Assembly: GCA_016617855.1 (NCBI GenBank)
Contig: JAECUM010003632.1
Span: forward strand, 62,001 to 126,000
Origin: Megalonaias nervosa
Lineage: Eukaryota; Mollusca; Bivalvia; Unionida; Unionidae
DNA length: 64,000 nt
Direction of reading: 5' to 3'
The notes beneath the pieces were generated by a model. It made no database searches, was not told the DNA's origin, and worked only from the letters and a program-made list of their open reading frames with translations. Below are positions 48,479 to 60,823 of the stretch, piece after piece (the first letter of the stretch is position 1; each line of letters opens with the position of its first letter). Both the position numbers and the translations under genes were made by a program.

Positions 48479-49844
48479 CTGCCAATAAAATTTAGTAAAC
48501 TAAAACTGTAGTTAAAGTCATACAAGTCATGTAGGCATTCAACACCAATTATTTCAATACTGGGTGTCATTTTTTATAATTTTATTGTACATACCTTTAA
48601 ATGGCAATTATTTAGTTTACTTGGATCCTCATACAAACATATTCCTTTGAAAGGTCATAATTCACATGCCTCAAGGAGTATGTATGGCAAAAATCAATGT
48701 TAAAGTATATGGACATTTTTAGACGAGATCAATCTAAAGGTGTGATCCAGTACAATCTGGAATGAATGTCACACACTGAGACGTCACAATGAAAGCTACA
48801 CATGTTGATAAACAAATCTGTACTACCCTATATTTGGATGATTACACTCGATATGCACTTTTCTTGCCCAATTTAATACATGACCGATATTGTAAAGGTC
48901 CATAGTAATTGATAATTTTCATCTTGAAGTTTCTCGATAACAGTTAAGGTGCAGATCATTCAATATTCAGGAGTGAATAAACTTTGGTAAGCAAAATTAG
49001 TATTTTAAAACAACAATTTATATTTCAGACGAGTAACTGCACATACATGACCTGTATGACGTTTACTATAAATGTTACAAGCTGTGAAAATTATAAGTTA
49101 AAAAATTTCATCTATTTGATTCTTGTGACCTTAGAACTGCATATACTTTTCTACTTTTAATATCTAGATTTATCCTCTATCATACTGGTGGTAGACCATC
49201 TTTAAGTCGCATGGTAATTTGGGGTTTTGACCTGTGTACCAAACTAATGGTCACTGTAATGTGAAATGGAAACCTGTGATACACCACACATTTTCAATTG
49301 CATAACATGGAATTCACCCGAAGTGTAATGGGGTTAAATGTCCCTGGTTCCAAAGAGGCAAAAGGTAAACAAAAAGTCTCATTTCCATTACACAAAATCT
49401 ACTGAGTAGTTTTTGAGAAGTCATTTAAAAACTTTCGATTTTAGCAATAGTCAAGTTCTGTTAAGTAGTTTTTATTGTCATTTTTTAGTTATTCTATTTT
49501 AGAAATAACTGCCATATTTGATAGGAAATCAGCATCACATGTACATATTTGCTCATTCTGCCAGAATGCTTTCCAATGCGGTCAAAATTCTGCTCTAAGT
49601 TCCTGAAATTAAAGATTTTCAGTTTTTAACAATGATGGCCATATATGATGACAGATATCTGTCATTTGTACAAACTGAAGGCATTTTGGTGCCAGAAAGC
49701 TTTCTGAAATTTTTTTTTAAATCTTGTGAAGCACTTTTGAGAAGTTGTCTAAAGGCTGTTATATTTTCGGTCATGATGGAAATATTTGATGGTGAATTGG
49801 AAACATCTGTATAAACTTGAAAGGCCTTCATGCCAGGATACTTT

Positions 49845-50030
49845 GGGCTGTTCCATTTAAACATATATGGTACCAGAGAAGGCAGTTTTTTAAAAATATA
49901 TGCCAGGGTACTTTGATTTCACAGAGTTCATATTAAAAATGACAAGAAATTTTAAATTGCATCTATGGGTGAGTACCTCACTTTAAAAGTGTGTTCCCTG
50001 GGTCCATTGCATTTTTTAATGGAACAGCCC
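49845..50030. mobile_element. GGGCTGTTCC MITE, copy 3
   Basis: 186 bp from GGGCTGTTCCATTTAAACAT to TTTAATGGAACAGCCC, flanked by TTT (49842-49844) and TTA (50031-50033). Near-perfect 13-bp inverted ends. It lies in the TARDBP intron between the two RRM1 exons. Confidence 0.85.
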
Positions 50031-50297
50031 TTACTGCCAAGTGTGACTGAGTTGGCTCTGTGGTTTTTTGAGAAAGTTCAGAAAAAGCAATTGTTGATGG
50101 ATGTAGGGCCACAACATAACTCACTTGGCCTTACAGCTAGGTGAGCTAAAACTTCTAGCCTCTGGTATGAAATTATATTTATCCTTTACTAACTGATTCA
50201 TTTCTAAATGTATAGAATAAAACATCATCTGCATAAATGTATATGGCAGAATAAAACAATAAAGTGATCAATCTATCAAAGACCTGACTGTCCTCAC

Positions 50298-50467
50298 CTG
50301 GGACAGAACAAGTTCACCAAACTGACTAAAGTAATTCCTTAGATCATCCTCAGTGCTTTTCCATGGCAACCCTAATACAATCAGGTCACTGCATTTCTTC
50401 TGCTGGTCAACCCTTTTTGTCTTGGCACTGATGTTCTCAGTTACTTCATCTCCTTTGCGTTTGTTGT
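50298..50467 (-). CDS. TARDBP: TDP-43 exon: nuclear localisation signal and first half of RRM1
   Basis: The exon follows acceptor TTTCTAACACAG and ends before donor GTGAGG; two bases plus 56 codons. The first part, [17 protein letters not shown], has the two basic clusters of the human bipartite nuclear localisation signal (KRKMDETDASSAVKVKR). RRM1 then begins with RNP2 LIVLGL and [10 protein letters not shown], including the Trp that contacts RNA in the human protein. It ends FGELVLSQ. The upstream exon must end ...G to complete Asp. Confidence 0.97.
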
Positions 50468-51790
50468 CTGTGTTAGAAAATAAAAATGTCATGAGTTAAG
50501 TATACAAGTAAACACAAATCATCTACCCATACTCATTACACAAATCACATCATAAACAGACATTAAGCAGAAATTTAAAATAATTTAATGAAAACCAGAT
50601 GCAGATATGTTTGTTTACCTGTGACTACCAGTAGCACACATAACCAACAAGTCCTGCAGACCTATCAACACTAACAAGACCTTCTCTATATGGCAGTTGA
50701 TTTTGTTTTCCATTAATTAGACCAGTTTTCAGTAAGGTGTAACAAAATATCATGTACTGCTAAAGCTGGAAAATGTACATTTAAAATGTTCAGAACCTAT
50801 ATTCAAAACTACTGCAGGGACTGTAAACATTATGTTCAACTACAAAGTTTGCAAAATACACCTGGACCTTAATTACCTCCAACAGTTTCACAAACTGTTC
50901 CAAACCCTATGGAGCTCAATGGCTTCCTATCTTTCAATTTAACATAATTCTTGACCTTTTTTTTTATTTCACATGATGATGGCAACCATATCTCCCATCA
51001 CAAGACATAACCAATAAATGTAACTGAAGCCCTTACTGCTTTTCCCTCGAGAATATGAATATTTCCTTTTATTCTTCTGAACTGACTATTAACACATTTT
51101 AAGACTTAGTTTCCTTTCCAACCTGAATATACATTGTTTGCTTGATGCCATTTTTAAATAATTCTATAAGCAACAGCTTGATCATGCAGACATTTTCATG
51201 AAAAATATGTGCAGTTTAAAGCATCTAAGGTACTCTTGTGAAGTTAGTCTGGTTCCCTGACCAACTCCACTAAATCTAAAATGAAACCTGGATCCAAATT
51301 AAATCCAGACAAGCCAATAGCTGGGTTTACTGCAAGAATCATATTTCTGTAATTTTTGCTTTTATTCCAGAAGTCCATATTTTAAGGGTCATATTCATAA
51401 GAATTAAGGATTCGCAGGTCCGAGTCCTTTATCAAAAATGAACTCTCTCACAACTCCAGTACCAACATGGCAGATTACCTAAATACAGACTACCGTATTT
51501 ACCGTGTATGTTGGAACACCGTATTTGTTGTGACACCATAAATTAATTATGAAAGCAATTTTTGCATGCACTGTATGTTCTGGGACACATCGTATTTTCA
51601 AGTCGTAAGTTGTGGGACACATTTTAAATCATTCAAAACTTAGATGTCAGAAAATGCAATTCAAATGAAATTTGATTTTAAAAAATATAAAACGGTGTAC
51701 TTGAGATAGAACTCTTTAATCCACTGCAGCATCATCTCATCAACACAACCCGTCTCCTGCACATTCTTTTAGCTTTCTCATACCGTGAAA
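50468..51790. other. TARDBP upstream intron, nothing recognised
   Basis: AT-rich DNA. At 51490-51620 there is a TACCGTATTTACCGTGTATG / ACACCGTATTTG / GGGACACATCGTATTTTC patch that may be a pogo/Tigger terminal region belonging to the transposase fragment that follows. Confidence 0.4.
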
Positions 51791-51799
51791 AATTATTGT

Positions 51800-52079
51800 T
51801 AGAGGCAACGCATCACCTGAAGCGGAAAGTGCAAGGACTAAAGTCAGACTCATTCAAATCTGCACCAGTCATGTTCATTCCCACACTTTTGACCCCCATC
51901 TTATCAACAGTCCATCCAGGAATGAGATCAAAGTACACTAGAATTTCATCCATGTTAATGATCATATTGTCAGCGAAATCACCTGCTTCTCTTCTGACCT
52001 TCACGAATTCATCAAACGATTTTATTTTCTCCAAATCTTCTGGGTGATGCTGGGTCATTGATGTCCATGCATGAAGCAC
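51800..52079 (-). pseudogene. pogo/Tigger-like DDE transposase fragment
   Basis: On the minus strand the frame reads TSMTQHHPEDLEKIKSFDEF, VKVRREAGDFADNMIINMDE, ILVYFDLIPGWTVDKMGVKS V. The NMDE-x-x-VYFD-x-x-P-x-x-TVDxxGxKSV pattern is the start of the pogo-family (DDE_1) catalytic domain, with the first Asp in NMDE. No complete transposase surrounds it. Its flank (52000-52190) is repeated, diverged, at 52711-52930. Confidence 0.65.
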
Positions 52080-52259
52080 TATACTGAGTCACTTTAAAAA
52101 CTGTTCCGTTGTTTCAATTTATTTTCAAAATTCCTGTGAATACTGGTAAAAATGAACCAAAGTTAGCTTCCATATCTCAGCTGTCTTTGCATATTCAAAA
52201 AACAAAAATGTAATAAAATCAGCACACTTAAAAGAATCCAAAGTCAGCTTACAAGGTCG

Positions 52260-52665
52260 GCTTGCTTTGCAATAAAATAACCTTTGTATCAATATTCTTT
52301 AAAAAAAAAAAAATGGCTTCAAAGTATCCAAAGTCGGTTTGCTGTCGTTAAGTTCAAACAATGAGTTTACTGCTTCCTGCCAGTTATGTTTATTCACCAC
52401 CCAAACTTCTGTGAGCTTGGCATCTGTAGTTATAATTAATACAAACAGGCATTAATGACTGCGGGTAAATAACATACACAGCAATAACTTGCTTTAATGA
52501 TACTTTGTAACCCGTGCTAGCAAAAAGATTGTCACTTGCACTCAGTGTATTTTCAAATGATTTTTATTTGCGAAATACTGTCATATAGTTGACCTGGATA
52601 TGATTCGATCTTGGTTATTTTGCACCTAACGCCATGTCATGCTTGACTGGCAGTTGTCTTCAAGA
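52260..52665. repeat. transposon-derived repeat, copy 1 of pair
   Basis: Aligns along its length with 54820-55230 (for example AAAGTATCCAAAGTCGG, TGTTTATTCACCACCCA, GGCATCTGTAGTTATAATTA, AAAGATTGTCACTTGCACTC). On the minus strand both keep coding-like text: ITTDAKLTEVWVVNKHNWQ here and ITTDARHTESWVVNKHNWQ there, which suggests remains of a transposase gene. Confidence 0.75.
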
Positions 52666-52689
52666 TATTAGTTGATCATTTCCCTCTCA

Positions 52690-53060
52690 TTTGCAAAATC
52701 ATTTGCTTCTCTTCTGGCCCTCACGAATTTATCAAATGACTTTATTTTCTCTGAAACTCCTAGGCAACACTGGGTCATCATGTCCGTGCACAAAGCACTA
52801 TATTGTGTCACTTTAAAATTTGTTCCATTGATTCAATTTATTTTCAAAATGCCCGTGAATACCGGTGAAAAGGAACCAAAGTCAGCTTCCATATCTTGGA
52901 CATCTTTGTACATTCCAACAAAAAAAAAAAAAATTTTTAAAAAATCTGCACACTTGAAAGTCGGTTTCTGAGGTCTGCTTGCTTTGGAGCAAAACCTTTG
53001 TATTGATATCCTTCTAAAAATACAAAAACAACCCCGGCTGTCATATTTGCTAAGCACCCA
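52690..53060. repeat. second copy of pogo-like fragment flank
   Basis: CTCACGAATTTATCAAATGA, TTTCTCTGAAACTCCTAGGC and the following ~200 bp are a diverged copy of 51990-52270. With the 52260 and 54820 pair this points to at least two copies of one element, nested or tandem. Confidence 0.7.
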
Positions 53061-53214
53061 GCTAAAGTCACGTATAAGCTATAATCTACCTGTCTTGGGA
53101 ATATTTCAATCTCTAAAGATTGCCGCAGGGTTAGTGTTGAACTCTTACGCAAGGTTACCATGACCAGCCAGAGACCAGAAACTTGAGTCGGCAAAGGCAA
53201 CTGCTCGTGTCACT

Positions 53215-54826
53215 TAACAGCAGCTTGCTGTTATCATACCTATATGTTAAAGGTTTGTTCAAGGATCAAAAGGAAAGTCCTCGGAGTGAATGGGGCATGC
53301 TCTCATCCATCCCCACGTTGACAGACAGCGAGAGGGACATTTTCTGCTAAGTTTGATTGGATAGGTCTACAGTGATATCCAATCAAAACTGAGATAGTGG
53401 GTGTGATTACAATTCAGACCCGAATGATACCTTCCGAAATCGTAAGAGTAATTTAGTATTTGCCCGGAAGGATTTCAGATCAATAGGGTTTACTTCGCGA
53501 AAAAGCCACTTCTAATCTGGCGGCAGAACAAAGAGGTAGATTCTAAGGAAAGACAAAGCTGCAAAAAGGTCAGTAAGTTATTTGCTCAATTTTTGCAGAA
53601 TATTACAGCATCATAATTGTAATTATTTGTAGTATGTACACTTAATTACTAGGATCATTTAGTATGTAGAATTACCTTTGTAGTGTTTCATTTACAAGCG
53701 TATTTGAGAAATGGGCTTCAGCCTTACGTAGAGAATTATTAGATGTGAGGCAGAATTATATACATTGTTAGCATGTGGTCAGAATTAATTTTGTAATTCG
53801 TTATTAGGTTACTTTGTAGTAAACTAGTGCATTTATTAATGTGTTATGCTAGAATTTACACATGCTTGAACTGTGAATTTGGAAACATGGTTGAAGTATG
53901 TAAGATTAGTTACTATGGATGTATGCACTTATCAGAACATGGATATTTGAATATTTGCGTACTTTGTAAGAGTTGTAAGGTAAAGAAATGTGTCTGATTA
54001 TTGTGATATTGTTTAGTATAACAGGATTAGGAATATGTACTGATGTGACAGAATTTATTGATGTGTGTATGAGAAGTAATTGATATCATGCTGTATCATG
54101 ATGTTTATTTTACCATACAAGAATGTATGGGTATCTCAAAGGGAACAAATGCATGACCGAAGAAATTTAATAGACATTATCTGATGATAGGCTGTGTGTA
54201 GTGTGAGATGAGAGGGCTAAGGAAAAAAATTGTACCATTCTTGTGTTTTCACAGGAAGCTTTTTAGGGGACAGAGAACTTCCAGTTCCAATGGGTCCCAA
54301 GTCTTCAAGAGTTGGAGACAGAATTAAGACTGTAGCCAAGACAGTCGAAGTCGACAGAAGTGTAGTCGTGGGGGAGAAAGTGGAGGAGGAGGAGTCTAGA
54401 GAAAATCAAGGAGGAGGAGGAGAAGAAATTTGGAGACAGGTTGGGGAGGAAGAGAAGGAATTGGGAGAAATAAGAGAGAGAAAGGATACAACAGATGAGT
54501 AGAAATACAAGGACAGGTGGAAATCAATCTCACAATGCTAATCAAGTGATGCAATAGGCTTGTTAAAGGGTCGAGCAGATGGAGTGTAATTGGAAATTTG
54601 AGTCATTTGATTACTGAACTGTTATTAAATTGTTATTCACTGAACTTCAACCTTTTTTTTGTATATTTAACCATCTGTCAGCATTACTGACTAGGAGCTT
54701 GGAGCTTTACATCTTTCACTAAATTTAACTTTAACAAAACAGAGCCTGGGCTGGACTTCTATAATAGTTTAAATAAAATATTGGGAGCACCCCACCCCAA
54801 CAATATAGTTTGTCACACTGGCTTTA
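53215..54826 (+). other. 1.6-kb insertion with a spliced-looking unit (unrecognised)
   Basis: This segment separates two copies of the repeated transposon sequence. It contains an exon-like 5' part ending GCTGCAAAAAG|GTCAGTAAG (about 53570), an acceptor TTGTGTTTTCACAG at 54254, and a second exon-like part with an ATG frame (54290-54502, MGPKSSRVGDRIKT..., then Glu/Gly/Arg-rich). AATAAA (near 54775) and ACCCCACCCCAACAATA follow. It could be a degenerate LTR-type element or a young non-coding gene. No protein family was recognised and no terminal repeats were established. Confidence 0.3.
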
Positions 54827-55230
54827 AAGTATCCAAAGTCGGTGTCTGACGGCTTGCTTTATAATAAAAATAACCTTTATCTTTGATGTCCTGTCATTAA
54901 GTTCAAGGAATGAGTTTACTGCTCGCTGCCAGTTGTGTTTATTCACCACCCAGGATTCTGTGTGCCTGGCATCTGTAGTTATAATTAATACAAACGGGCA
55001 TTAATGTCTGCAAGTAAACAGCATACACAGTAATGACTTGCTTTAATGATACTTTTGTAACCCATGCTCGTGAAAAGATTGTCACTTGCACTCCAGTGAA
55101 CGTGTTTTCAAATAATGATTTTTAATTGCGAGATAATGTCATATAGCTGACCTGGATATGATTCAATCTAGGTTATTTTGCACCTAACACTGAATGCGTG
55201 AATGACAGTTGTCTTCAAGATATCGGTGAC
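54820..55230. repeat. transposon-derived repeat, copy 2 of pair
   Basis: Diverged duplicate of 52260-52665. The minus-strand frame WVVNKHNWQRAVNSFLELND is conserved relative to copy 1 (WVVNKHNWQEAVNSLFELND), which shows the source was coding. Confidence 0.75.
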
Positions 55231-55379
55231 TTTGTTGGATCCAGTTTTCAGTCGGATAACATATTCAAACCTCTGAACACAACCAAACGTGATTTGTTTC
55301 TCAATGTTCATATCAATGAACGTGTCGTATGTTATCGGACATAAGCGATTCATGCTACAGTATGGAAGTCTACGCTACA

Positions 55380-58300
55380 TATAAGAGTTCATGGATATAT
55401 TTTATTCTTTAATGCTCATGATGAAAAAGAAAAGGAATAAATGATAACGATACGAGGTTAATTTCTTTCCTTTTATTATCAGATAAGCGTTTTGTTTATT
55501 TATTTTATTGCAACATGCTGGGGGGGGGCACAAATTCAATACAAATTTATTTTGTTTCTCAAGTCTTCGGACATATGACCTAGGTGAAAAAGTTTCACCA
55601 TTAAGTTCTGGGACAAGAAAAAATTATTTTATCCTTTCCCAATTTATACTGGACTCTTTCCAGCATGTGCTGAATGAGTATTCAAGTGTTAAAATCATTC
55701 ACACACTAAACAAATTATGTAATTTTATCCACATTCTGAGACACACGCATGAAAATTTACTGAGCTACAGGCTAGACATCGTTTGCAATGCTGAGCTGTA
55801 TGTACTCTAGTCATATTAACAGCTATTGATAAGTGGTTGATCCTTTATAACACCTCACTAACTGGGAGGAAAAAAGTTTGCCTTTATATGCATATTTCAT
55901 GGGACATATGAATGTTTATAATGGCATATAGGCAGCATCTTTGAAGTCATAAAGATCTAGACCCTCACAATTCTAATGCATCCTGCAGGGAAATTCAGGT
56001 ACACAGTACACCCATTGGCAGAATACCTGCATCATCTCCTTTATAATTACTTGAGCTACTATTTGTGAAATACATCACTGAATTCTCCCAATAACTGGAC
56101 CCCTCAATGGGCACATGACTTGATCATGCAAAGTATTGTAAATATTAATGATTTTATTAATCAAAAAGATTTGTATTTACATTGATGCTAAATGGATCTA
56201 AACTTCAGTAGGGCATGATGTTTTAAAATATTCTTCACTTTCACTCACTGTCTTTAATTATTATACCATACATGGTTTTACATAAAACAAATTATTTTAT
56301 TCATGCTTGTACCTGTCTTTTGGTGAAAACTTCAAAGTCCAGGGCTTTTTCTGTGCTTGCTGATGTTAAATAACCTGTATCGGGCAATCAAGTCACTTAT
56401 TATGTTAACAGGTAACGTTATTGCAGAACAGGCCAGGACAGAAGAGAAAATATACTTCTCTGAACAATGTGATTTAATAATACATGCCACTGTACGACAA
56501 TACCCATGAAAAAGGAAGTGGTATGTATCTCATTGTTTACTGTAAGTTTTTCTGGTCATATAAAATCCACAAGCAAGTTTAGTTTCCTTTACAAGATCAC
56601 TGCGTGGTGACCACTGATGACATTGTGACAAGTTTCACACTTAACAGGCCCTCAGTTATTTTCTAGTCCAGGTTTTTCCTTGAAACAAAATTGCTGACTG
56701 CTTTCCAATACTCCTCCTAGCTAGTTTCATCCTGTGGAGGAAGTTTCTGAGTTGAACACGAGATGTATTCTTGCATTTCATATTCCTTAGTCTGAGTTTT
56801 TTTAGTACTGAGAGAAAAAAAATGTTCTGGCATTATGACATGAACTGAACTAAGATATATCAAGTGCCCTCAAACAGTTGAGTTGTTAATAATAGTAATA
56901 ATTGTAGTAACAGTAGTCTATATAAAATTTTGATCACTGGTCCATGCAGTCAATTTGTCAAGGACAGCACTACCTTAAGTAGGAAATTATGCCAGAGACG
57001 ATTGATGGGTAATTAAGGTCGATGCTCTGACCCAAATCAACATGCGTCATTAAAACTCAAGGTTGGAATTACTATTCATCAGAAACAAGTTAAATTTAAA
57101 TTCCAAGCATCAAAACCCAAGGTTAGGAATCTGTTGTGCACACTATGGCAATTAAAATTTCACCCAATAATTTACAACTTGTTACCAAGTACATCATCTG
57201 CATTTGATGTTATTATGACCTGATATTTCTTCAAAGACAGGTAAGAACAATAACCAGAGAAAAATTATATGTCTGAGTAGTAAAAACCACAATATGATAC
57301 ACTATTTTTTAAATCGTTTTACAACTTGTACAGAAATACACATCTGCTAAGAAGTGAATACTGGGTAACCAGTCCAATATATTAATATTGCTGCTGCAAC
57401 CAACAGTTAAGGTGTGAAGTGCCCCATGTCGGCTGAATGTACATGATGTCTCAACAGAATCCTTTAAAAATTCTCATTTGCCTTTCTCCAGCTTTGGGAC
57501 AAGTGCATAAGTGGTCATTATGTGTAATGAATGAATTAAATCACTTTCAAAACATCGCATGTCCCCCCTTCTTTTTGTAAAAAATGCACTTGCCTGACTG
57601 AGACATTGGACTAGTCCCGGACGTCAGGGGATCCGATATGAACTGCCCTGATAGGAAAAATGAAAAGTTCATGAATACCAGATGCATCCAAGTATTTAGC
57701 CTGCAGACATGTTTTACATTTGCCAAAAGAAACAATAAAATAATCAAATCTTTTTTTATTTTCCACCCAATATTGTGGTACCAAAGTACACCAAAAGACA
57801 GACCATTTATTACATATATAGTGAACACATATAAATATATAAAACATACCATACAATTTACCTACGAGTTTACCATCAACATCATAACAAATTACATTGG
57901 CTAATTAGTATGACTTATGTATATGGTCTTACTTGTATTGCTTAAACATAATGGGGGGGGGAAGAATTAGACAAATTAATTCATTAAGCAGTGGGTTCAA
58001 ATGTATACAGATTCAATTCCGTTGTGAATATACACTAATACACAATATGTTGTCATGCCCCATTTTTGACAAGGCATCATAAACTCCCAGTTCTTGTGAG
58101 AATGCATCTCTCAGTGACATCATGACCACAACATTTGTTTACACTGGTCAGCACAGTAACACAGGCAAGATCTGGTTTATAAAATCCTACCATTGTCAGT
58201 TGTGAATTAAAACAAAGATGCATACCATGAAGAAATTTCATGTGCAACAAGCTAAATGAAATGCTGCCCTTTCTTTGTCTGACCAAAAATAACATTTACT

Positions 58301-58430
58301 GATAACTTGGGGGTTTTTTCAGTTGACCAATCAGGGCAATATCCTATTCATGGTTAGTAGTAAAGTGCGAAAAGAAGGATTAAGTGCAAAAATAACTCGT
58401 ATTTACTTTATATCAAATTGAATAATTATT
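55380..58430. other. no gene seen
   Basis: AT-rich DNA, presumably part of the large TARDBP upstream intron. Short open frames (55508-55810, and 57547-57904 on both strands) have no domain. G-runs occur at 55520 and 57952. Confidence 0.4.
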
Positions 58431-58479
58431 TTTTAATGAAAGATAATGACAAAAAACATTGAATGCTGCATTTATAGAA

Positions 58480-58721
58480 TGTATTTCATAACATTTTGGT
58501 CACATGACAAATCAGTATAAAAAGCAGTATGTAAAATGACTTACGAAAAGAGGAAATCAAAAAGGACTCAAATTTTCTTTATTTATTAAATTTAACAAAT
58601 CTTTGTTGAATAAAAGATAATGACAATATACAGCCAAATGCTGTTCAACATAAATTTTCATATCACTGTAATATATCCAGGGAATTGATTCACAAGCCTT
58701 TTAAGAGGGGATATAATAATG

Positions 58722-58758
<37 letters not shown>

Positions 58759-59700
58759 AAGTATTACTACCTTTTTAAACAGGAAATTGCTTAATTTATC
58801 AAAGTGAACAATCATTGTAATGTTTTATTTTGACAAAACTTGCTAGTTTTACTCAGTTATCGATTCCATTTGATCAAGCAATAAAGGAAATACATGTTCT
58901 CTTTACACTTGTATATTCCTTTTGCAAATATATTAAACATATTATGTTTTGTACTGACCAGTCATTTGACAAAACATTTTAATATTAAAATGTAAATATA
59001 TTTTACAATGTATTTTGCCCTAATCCTTCCTTTAAAAAGGATAATGGAATCTAAACAAGTAATAAAGAAATTACTAGAAAATACAAGAAAAGCTCTTTTT
59101 ACACATATTTTCTTTTTCTGATCATTTTATATACCATGTCTTGCAACAAAGTGTATGACAAAAAAATATTCAGAAATATATGTTAATACAAGAATTAAGT
59201 GTCCAGTATTTCAATGAAAAAAGTATTCTGCATTTGAAGAAGTAAAACAAAGTTCTTTTCAAAAGTCATTTTACATGCATAGTTTACATGACCAAAACTG
59301 TCATGAAAATACATGTTGCAAATGCATTAGTAAATGTGTTTTCTCATCTTTCATTTAAAAATATTATCTGATAAGTAAAAAATAAATATACAAGTTCTTT
59401 TTGCACTTATTTTTTTATTTTGCAAGTCATTTTATATACCAGTATATCTACCGACTGCAAGTATGACCAAAATGTTAAGAAAATTCTTGTTGTTAATGCA
59501 TTAGTCGATGTGTTTTGTCAGTACCTTTCAATTAAAAAAAGAATTTTTGAATTTGATAAAGAATGAGTTCCTTTTGCACATCTTTTCTGTGAAAAGAAGT
59601 TTCCTTCGCACTTCAATACTAACATTCTTTTCAGTGCATTTTACTTACATATTAAGTGGGTGCAATCATGACAATTGTGACTGGTGTGTGTGTGATTTGG
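58480..59700. repeat. AT-rich diverged tandem repeat, ~140-200 bp period
   Basis: The phrase AGTTCTTTTTGCACTTATTT and variants recurs at about 58895, 59091, 59251, 59393 and 59566, each followed by TGCAAGTCATTTTATATACC-like text, then a tatgaCAAAA-type segment and GTTAATGCATTAGT. Spacings are 196, 160, 142 and 173 bp. An ATA microsatellite sits inside. It is very diverged, so it is old or heavily mutated. Confidence 0.6.
58711..58757. repeat. (ATA)n microsatellite
   Basis: About fourteen trinucleotide units with one interruption near the start (GATAATAATAATAATAATAA). Confidence 0.95.
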
Positions 59701-59715
59701 ATTTTTAACATTACA

Positions 59716-60002
59716 TAGTTTCAACAATGTTTCAATAATATTGCTACAATGTCTGCAGTGTTTATAGTGATGTCTAGCACTGGGGCATCATGCCATAGAC
59801 ATGTAGCATGATGTCCCATCCAGTCACTTTATCCTGACACCAGGCCGACCAGTCCTAACACTAACCTCTTAAGGCTGAGCGCCATGCAAGGCAGCTGTTA
59901 GTACCATTTTTATAAGTCTTTGGTAGAACTCGGCCAGGGATCAAACCCACAACCTCCCACATCCGAGGCAGATGCTCTAACCACTAGGCCACCTGAGCAG
60001 TC
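59716..60002 (-). mobile_element. tRNA-derived SINE, family A, copy 3
   Basis: Reverse orientation of the family at 3297 and 16556. On the minus strand CTGCTCAGGTGGCCTAGTGG, GAGGTTGTGGGTTTGATCCC, CTAACAGCTGCCTTGCATGG and GATGCCCCAGTGCTAGACAT occur in order. Confidence 0.85.
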
Positions 60003-60571
60003 AACTGTGACTGGTAGCATGGGAAAAAGAGCCTGGTATCCATTAAAGGTACATTAAAAGGTCAAACTTTGTGTAGGCATAAAAAGTAGACTGTGTGAGC
60101 TAAACATTGGTACCAAATATATTACCCTACATGAAATGTAGCTTGATAAATATCAGCGCAGATTCTTAAATTAAATCATGTCACGTGATAAGAGAGGTGT
60201 CCTTCTTTAGAAGATTACATCTGTGTATGATTTATAAGTAAATTTAAGTAATGATACAAGTCCCCCATTATGAGGGTATATATTATTGACATTTGATATG
60301 TATACTTTGATAAAACAACTACAGTACTATTTCAAGTGAAATTACAGGCATCACAAATTTTCAGAAATGATCTGAATCTGACTCTGAATGTATACAGTGC
60401 TGGGCCAGTTACAGTATAAATTTGCACCTGAAAAGACAGCCAACTAGAAAATCAGAAGTACTGTCTTGAAGCTCTCCACTGATTGCGCCCTAGTCCGATA
60501 AATCATCGCCCCAAATCTGTGCTGATACTGATGGACGATATGTGGGTCTGATGTGACCTGTTCATTAAAAT

Positions 60572-60823
60572 GTGCAATTTTGCTGCATGCAAATCTTTCG
60601 GGAACAAACATGTGTACACTTTAGACACATACCGGAAATTGGTAACAGCCATATCAAGCGTGAAATTCAAAATGTCCACAGGACAGATAGTTGTGCTATT
60701 CCAGTTGGATTTACACGTCACCAAATATACGATATGCTCCAGAAATATAATGTATATGTCACCAAAAGAACTCTACAGCTGATGGTAGCTGCACAGCCAC
60801 AAGAAATACCGGTAAATGTATAA
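60572..60823 (+). pseudogene. possible helix-turn-helix end of an integrase/transposase (fragment)
   Basis: The second half reads PVGFTRHQIYDMLQKYNVYV then TKRTLQLMVAAQPQEIP. The pattern G-F-T-x-x-x-I-x-x-x-L-x-x-x-x-V-x-V-x-x-R-T-L is that of the N-terminal helix-turn-helix of several transposon integrases. The first half is not protein-like and no integrase core follows. Weak evidence; chance is possible. Confidence 0.25.

Larger units (their letters stand above)
35275..50467 (-). other. TARDBP: TDP-43 (TARDBP) gene, 3' part (three exons, 5' end outside window)
   Basis: TDP-43 is a nuclear RNA-binding protein that binds UG-rich RNA and controls splicing, stability and its own transcript level. 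Three exons join without conflict: phase 0 after each of the first two, then the stop. They give 419 complete codons: bipartite nuclear localisation signal, RRM1, RRM2 and the low-complexity C-terminus with the conserved helical segment. Introns are 1819 and 12412 bp. The first exon in the window starts with two bases completing an Asp codon, so at least one coding exon with the N-terminal oligomerisation domain lies upstream. I found no match to that domain between 50.5 and 64 kb. Confidence 0.95.

Noticed and set aside
57547..57904. Overlapping frames on both strands
   Set aside because: Hydrophobic, AT-driven translations without domain or splice evidence.
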